A stretch of 64,000 nucleotides of DNA from Mesorhizobium sp. 131-2-1 (lineage in GTDB: Bacteria > Pseudomonadota > Alphaproteobacteria > Rhizobiales > Rhizobiaceae). Both the position numbers and the translations under genes were made by a program. The notes beneath the pieces are model-generated. The model worked only from the letters and a program-made list of their open reading frames with translations. It made no database searches and had not been told where the DNA came from. Shown piece by piece: positions 62,492 through 64,000 of the stretch; positions within the stretch are counted from its first letter, which is position 1; each line of letters starts with the position of its first letter. The DNA is taken from NCBI RefSeq assembly GCF_016756535.1, contig NZ_AP023247.1:2170501-2234500 (forward strand), given 5' to 3'.

Positions 62492-63052
62492 GTGAGCGCA
62501 ACCGAAACCCACGATCCCAACCGTCGTGATTTCCTCTATGTCGCCACCGGCATGGCCGCCGTGGTCGGCGCGGGGGCTGTCGCATGGCCGTTCATCGATC
62601 AGATGCGCCCCGACGCCTCGACGCTGGCGCTGGCCTCGGTCGAAGTGGACGTCTCCTCGCTGACGCCGGGCTCGTCGCTGATCGTCAAGTGGCGCGGCAA
62701 GCCGGTCGTGGTGCGCAACCGCACCGAGCAGGAGATGAAGGACGGCGAGGCCGTCAATCTCGCCGACCTGAAGGACCCGATCGCCCGCAACGCCAATCTG
62801 CCGGCCGACGCGCCGGCTACCGACGCCAACCGCACGACGCCCGGCAAGGAAGCCTGGATGGTCATGGTTCAGGTCTGTACCCATCTCGGCTGCATCCCGC
62901 TTGGCCAGGAAGGCGATTTCGGCGGCTGGTTCTGCCCGTGCCACGGCTCGGTGTACGACACCGCCGGCCGCATACGCAAAGGCCCGGCGCCCGAGAACAT
63001 GGCGGTGCCGGTATTCAAGTTCATTTCCGATACCAAGATCCTTATCGGTTGA
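62492..63052 (+). CDS. petA: Ubiquinol-cytochrome c reductase iron-sulfur (Rieske) subunit
   Basis: 186 residues. An N-terminal Tat-like anchor ([25 protein letters not shown]) precedes the Rieske domain with cluster ligands C129, H131 (CTHLGC) and C148, H151 (CPCHGS); C134 and C150 make the disulfide. Part of the cytochrome bc1 complex. The GTG at 62492 follows GAAAGGATC. petB follows after 16 bases. Confidence 0.96.
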   Translation: MSATETHDPNRRDFLYVATGMAAVVGAGAVAWPFIDQMRPDASTLALASVEVDVSSLTPGSSLIVKWRGKPVVVRNRTEQEMKDGEAVNLADLKDPIARNANLPADAPATDANRTTPGKEAWMVMVQVCTHLGCIPLGQEGDFGGWFCPCHGSVYDTAGRIRKGPAPENMAVPVFKFISDTKILIG

Positions 63053-63068
63053 GGCAGGGGATATTTCG

Positions 63069-64000
63069 ATGAGCGAGGGACACTCGACCTATACGCCCAA
63101 GACCGGTATCGGACGCTGGTTCGACGCCCGCATGCCGCTGCCCAGGCTGGTCTATGACAGCTTCGTCGCCTATCCGGTGCCGCGCAACCTCAACTACATG
63201 TGGACGTTCGGCGGCATCCTGTCGATCATGCTGGCGTCGCAGATCCTGACCGGCATCGTCCTGGCGATGCACTACACGTCCGACACCACTCTCGCCTTCG
63301 ATTCGGTCGAGAAGATCATGCGCGACGTGAATTCGGGCTGGCTGCTGCGCTATCTCCATTCCAACGGCGCCTCGTTCTTTTTCGTCGCCGTCTATATCCA
63401 CATCTTCCGCGGCCTCTATTACGGCTCCTACAAGGCGCCGCGCGAGTTGCTGTGGATCCTCGGCTGCATCATCTACCTGCTGATGATGGCGACCGGCTTC
63501 ATGGGCTACGTGCTGCCGTGGGGGCAGATGAGCTTCTGGGGCGCCACCGTCATCACCGGATTCTTCAGCGCCATTCCGCTGGTCGGCAGCTGGATCCAGG
63601 AACTGCTGCTCGGTGGCTTTGCCGTCGACAATCCGACGCTGAACCGCTTCTTCGCGCTGCACTACCTGCTGCCGTTCATGATTGCCGGCGTCGTGGTGCT
63701 GCATATCTGGGCGCTGCATGTCGTCGGCCAATCGAACCCGACCGGCATCGAGGTCAAGTCGAAGACCGACACGGTCGCCTTCACGCCCTATGCGACCATC
63801 AAGGACGCGTTCGGCATGCTCGTGTTCCTGTTCGTCTTCGCCTATTTCGTCTTCTACCTGCCGAATTTTCTCGGCCACCCGGACAACTACACGGTGGCCA
63901 ACCCGCTGAAGACGCCCGCCCATATCGTGCCGGAATGGTACTTCCTGCCGTTCTATGCGATCCTGCGCGCCATCACCTTCAACATCGGGCCGATCAACTC
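63069..64000 (+). CDS. petB: Cytochrome b subunit of the bc1 complex, 3-prime end beyond the window
   Basis: At least 310 residues are visible in one open frame without a stop, so the gene is cut by the window edge. Haem ligands (His pairs in [24 protein letters not shown] and [21 protein letters not shown]), [17 protein letters not shown] and the [14 protein letters not shown] motif of the Qo site are clear. Inner-membrane subunit that oxidises ubiquinol. Starts at ATG 63069. Confidence 0.95.
   Translation, partial: MSEGHSTYTPKTGIGRWFDARMPLPRLVYDSFVAYPVPRNLNYMWTFGGILSIMLASQILTGIVLAMHYTSDTTLAFDSVEKIMRDVNSGWLLRYLHSNGASFFFVAVYIHIFRGLYYGSYKAPRELLWILGCIIYLLMMATGFMGYVLPWGQMSFWGATVITGFFSAIPLVGSWIQELLLGGFAVDNPTLNRFFALHYLLPFMIAGVVVLHIWALHVVGQSNPTGIEVKSKTDTVAFTPYATIKDAFGMLVFLFVFAYFVFYLPNFLGHPDNYTVANPLKTPAHIVPEWYFLPFYAILRAITFNIGPIN

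Overview
The window reads as chromosomal DNA of an alphaproteobacterium of the order Hyphomicrobiales, most like Mesorhizobium or a close relative. The DNA is GC-rich. The anthranilate synthase is a fused TrpE(G) behind a 14-codon leader peptide with three consecutive Trp codons, as in Sinorhizobium. There is a choXWV-type choline uptake operon, a petAB start with an anchored Rieske protein, and rhizobial palindromic intergenic repeats. No rRNA, tRNA, CRISPR array or prophage was seen. The only recognisable mobile element is one IS110-family insertion near the left end.

Layout. 1-2.5 kb: a secreted Cys-rich protein made of two copies of one domain, then an IS110 element that split a palindromic repeat. 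2.5-5.9 kb (minus): trp promoter, trpL, attenuator, trpE(G) and a tightly coupled cation efflux gene. 5.9-8.9 kb (minus): DUF4126-like membrane protein, FAD disulfide reductase and a deacylase/carboxypeptidase-like protein. 9-13.2 kb: sugar acetyltransferase, a GlxA-type regulator divergent from an isochorismatase-like hydrolase, and formate-tetrahydrofolate ligase. 13.4-20.3 kb (minus): five co-directional genes built around an AAA+ ATPase and a long coiled-coil protein, with no function I can name. 20.6-23 kb: cytochrome c, glycosyltransferase, thymidine kinase. 23.3-26.4 kb: choXWV. 26.6-30.2 kb: autotransporter, small membrane protein, persulfide dioxygenase-rhodanese fusion. 30.2-37.1 kb: two large SARP-like/TolB-like/TPR regulators point inward and bracket a cysteine-synthase-like gene and a PLP decarboxylase gene.

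37.3-41.9 kb: DUF1127 protein, YciI-like protein, a two-component system, three small envelope or secreted proteins and ClpS. 42-48.9 kb (minus): a translationally coupled MoxR, DUF58, BatA/DUF4159 and second large membrane protein operon. 49-51.5 kb: DUF1285, NUDIX and CCA-adding enzyme with overlapping stop and start codons. 51.6-53.2 kb (minus): an exported subtilisin-like protease paired with a small exported beta-rich protein. 53.5-57 kb: small DUF proteins, HemF, SoxR with a well-matched SoxR box, and TrmL. 57-61.5 kb: a hypothetical gene and two tandem ABC half-transporters. 61.5-64 kb: small protein, cupin, then petA and the start of petB, which runs off the window.

The best candidates for undescribed biology are the five-gene AAA+/coiled-coil operon (13452-20311), the twin-regulator island around the cysteine-synthase-like and decarboxylase pair (30203-37144), and the protease/exported-partner pair (51557-53199). 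All names were assigned by reading motifs. No database search was run, so family names for the hypothetical proteins are tentative.
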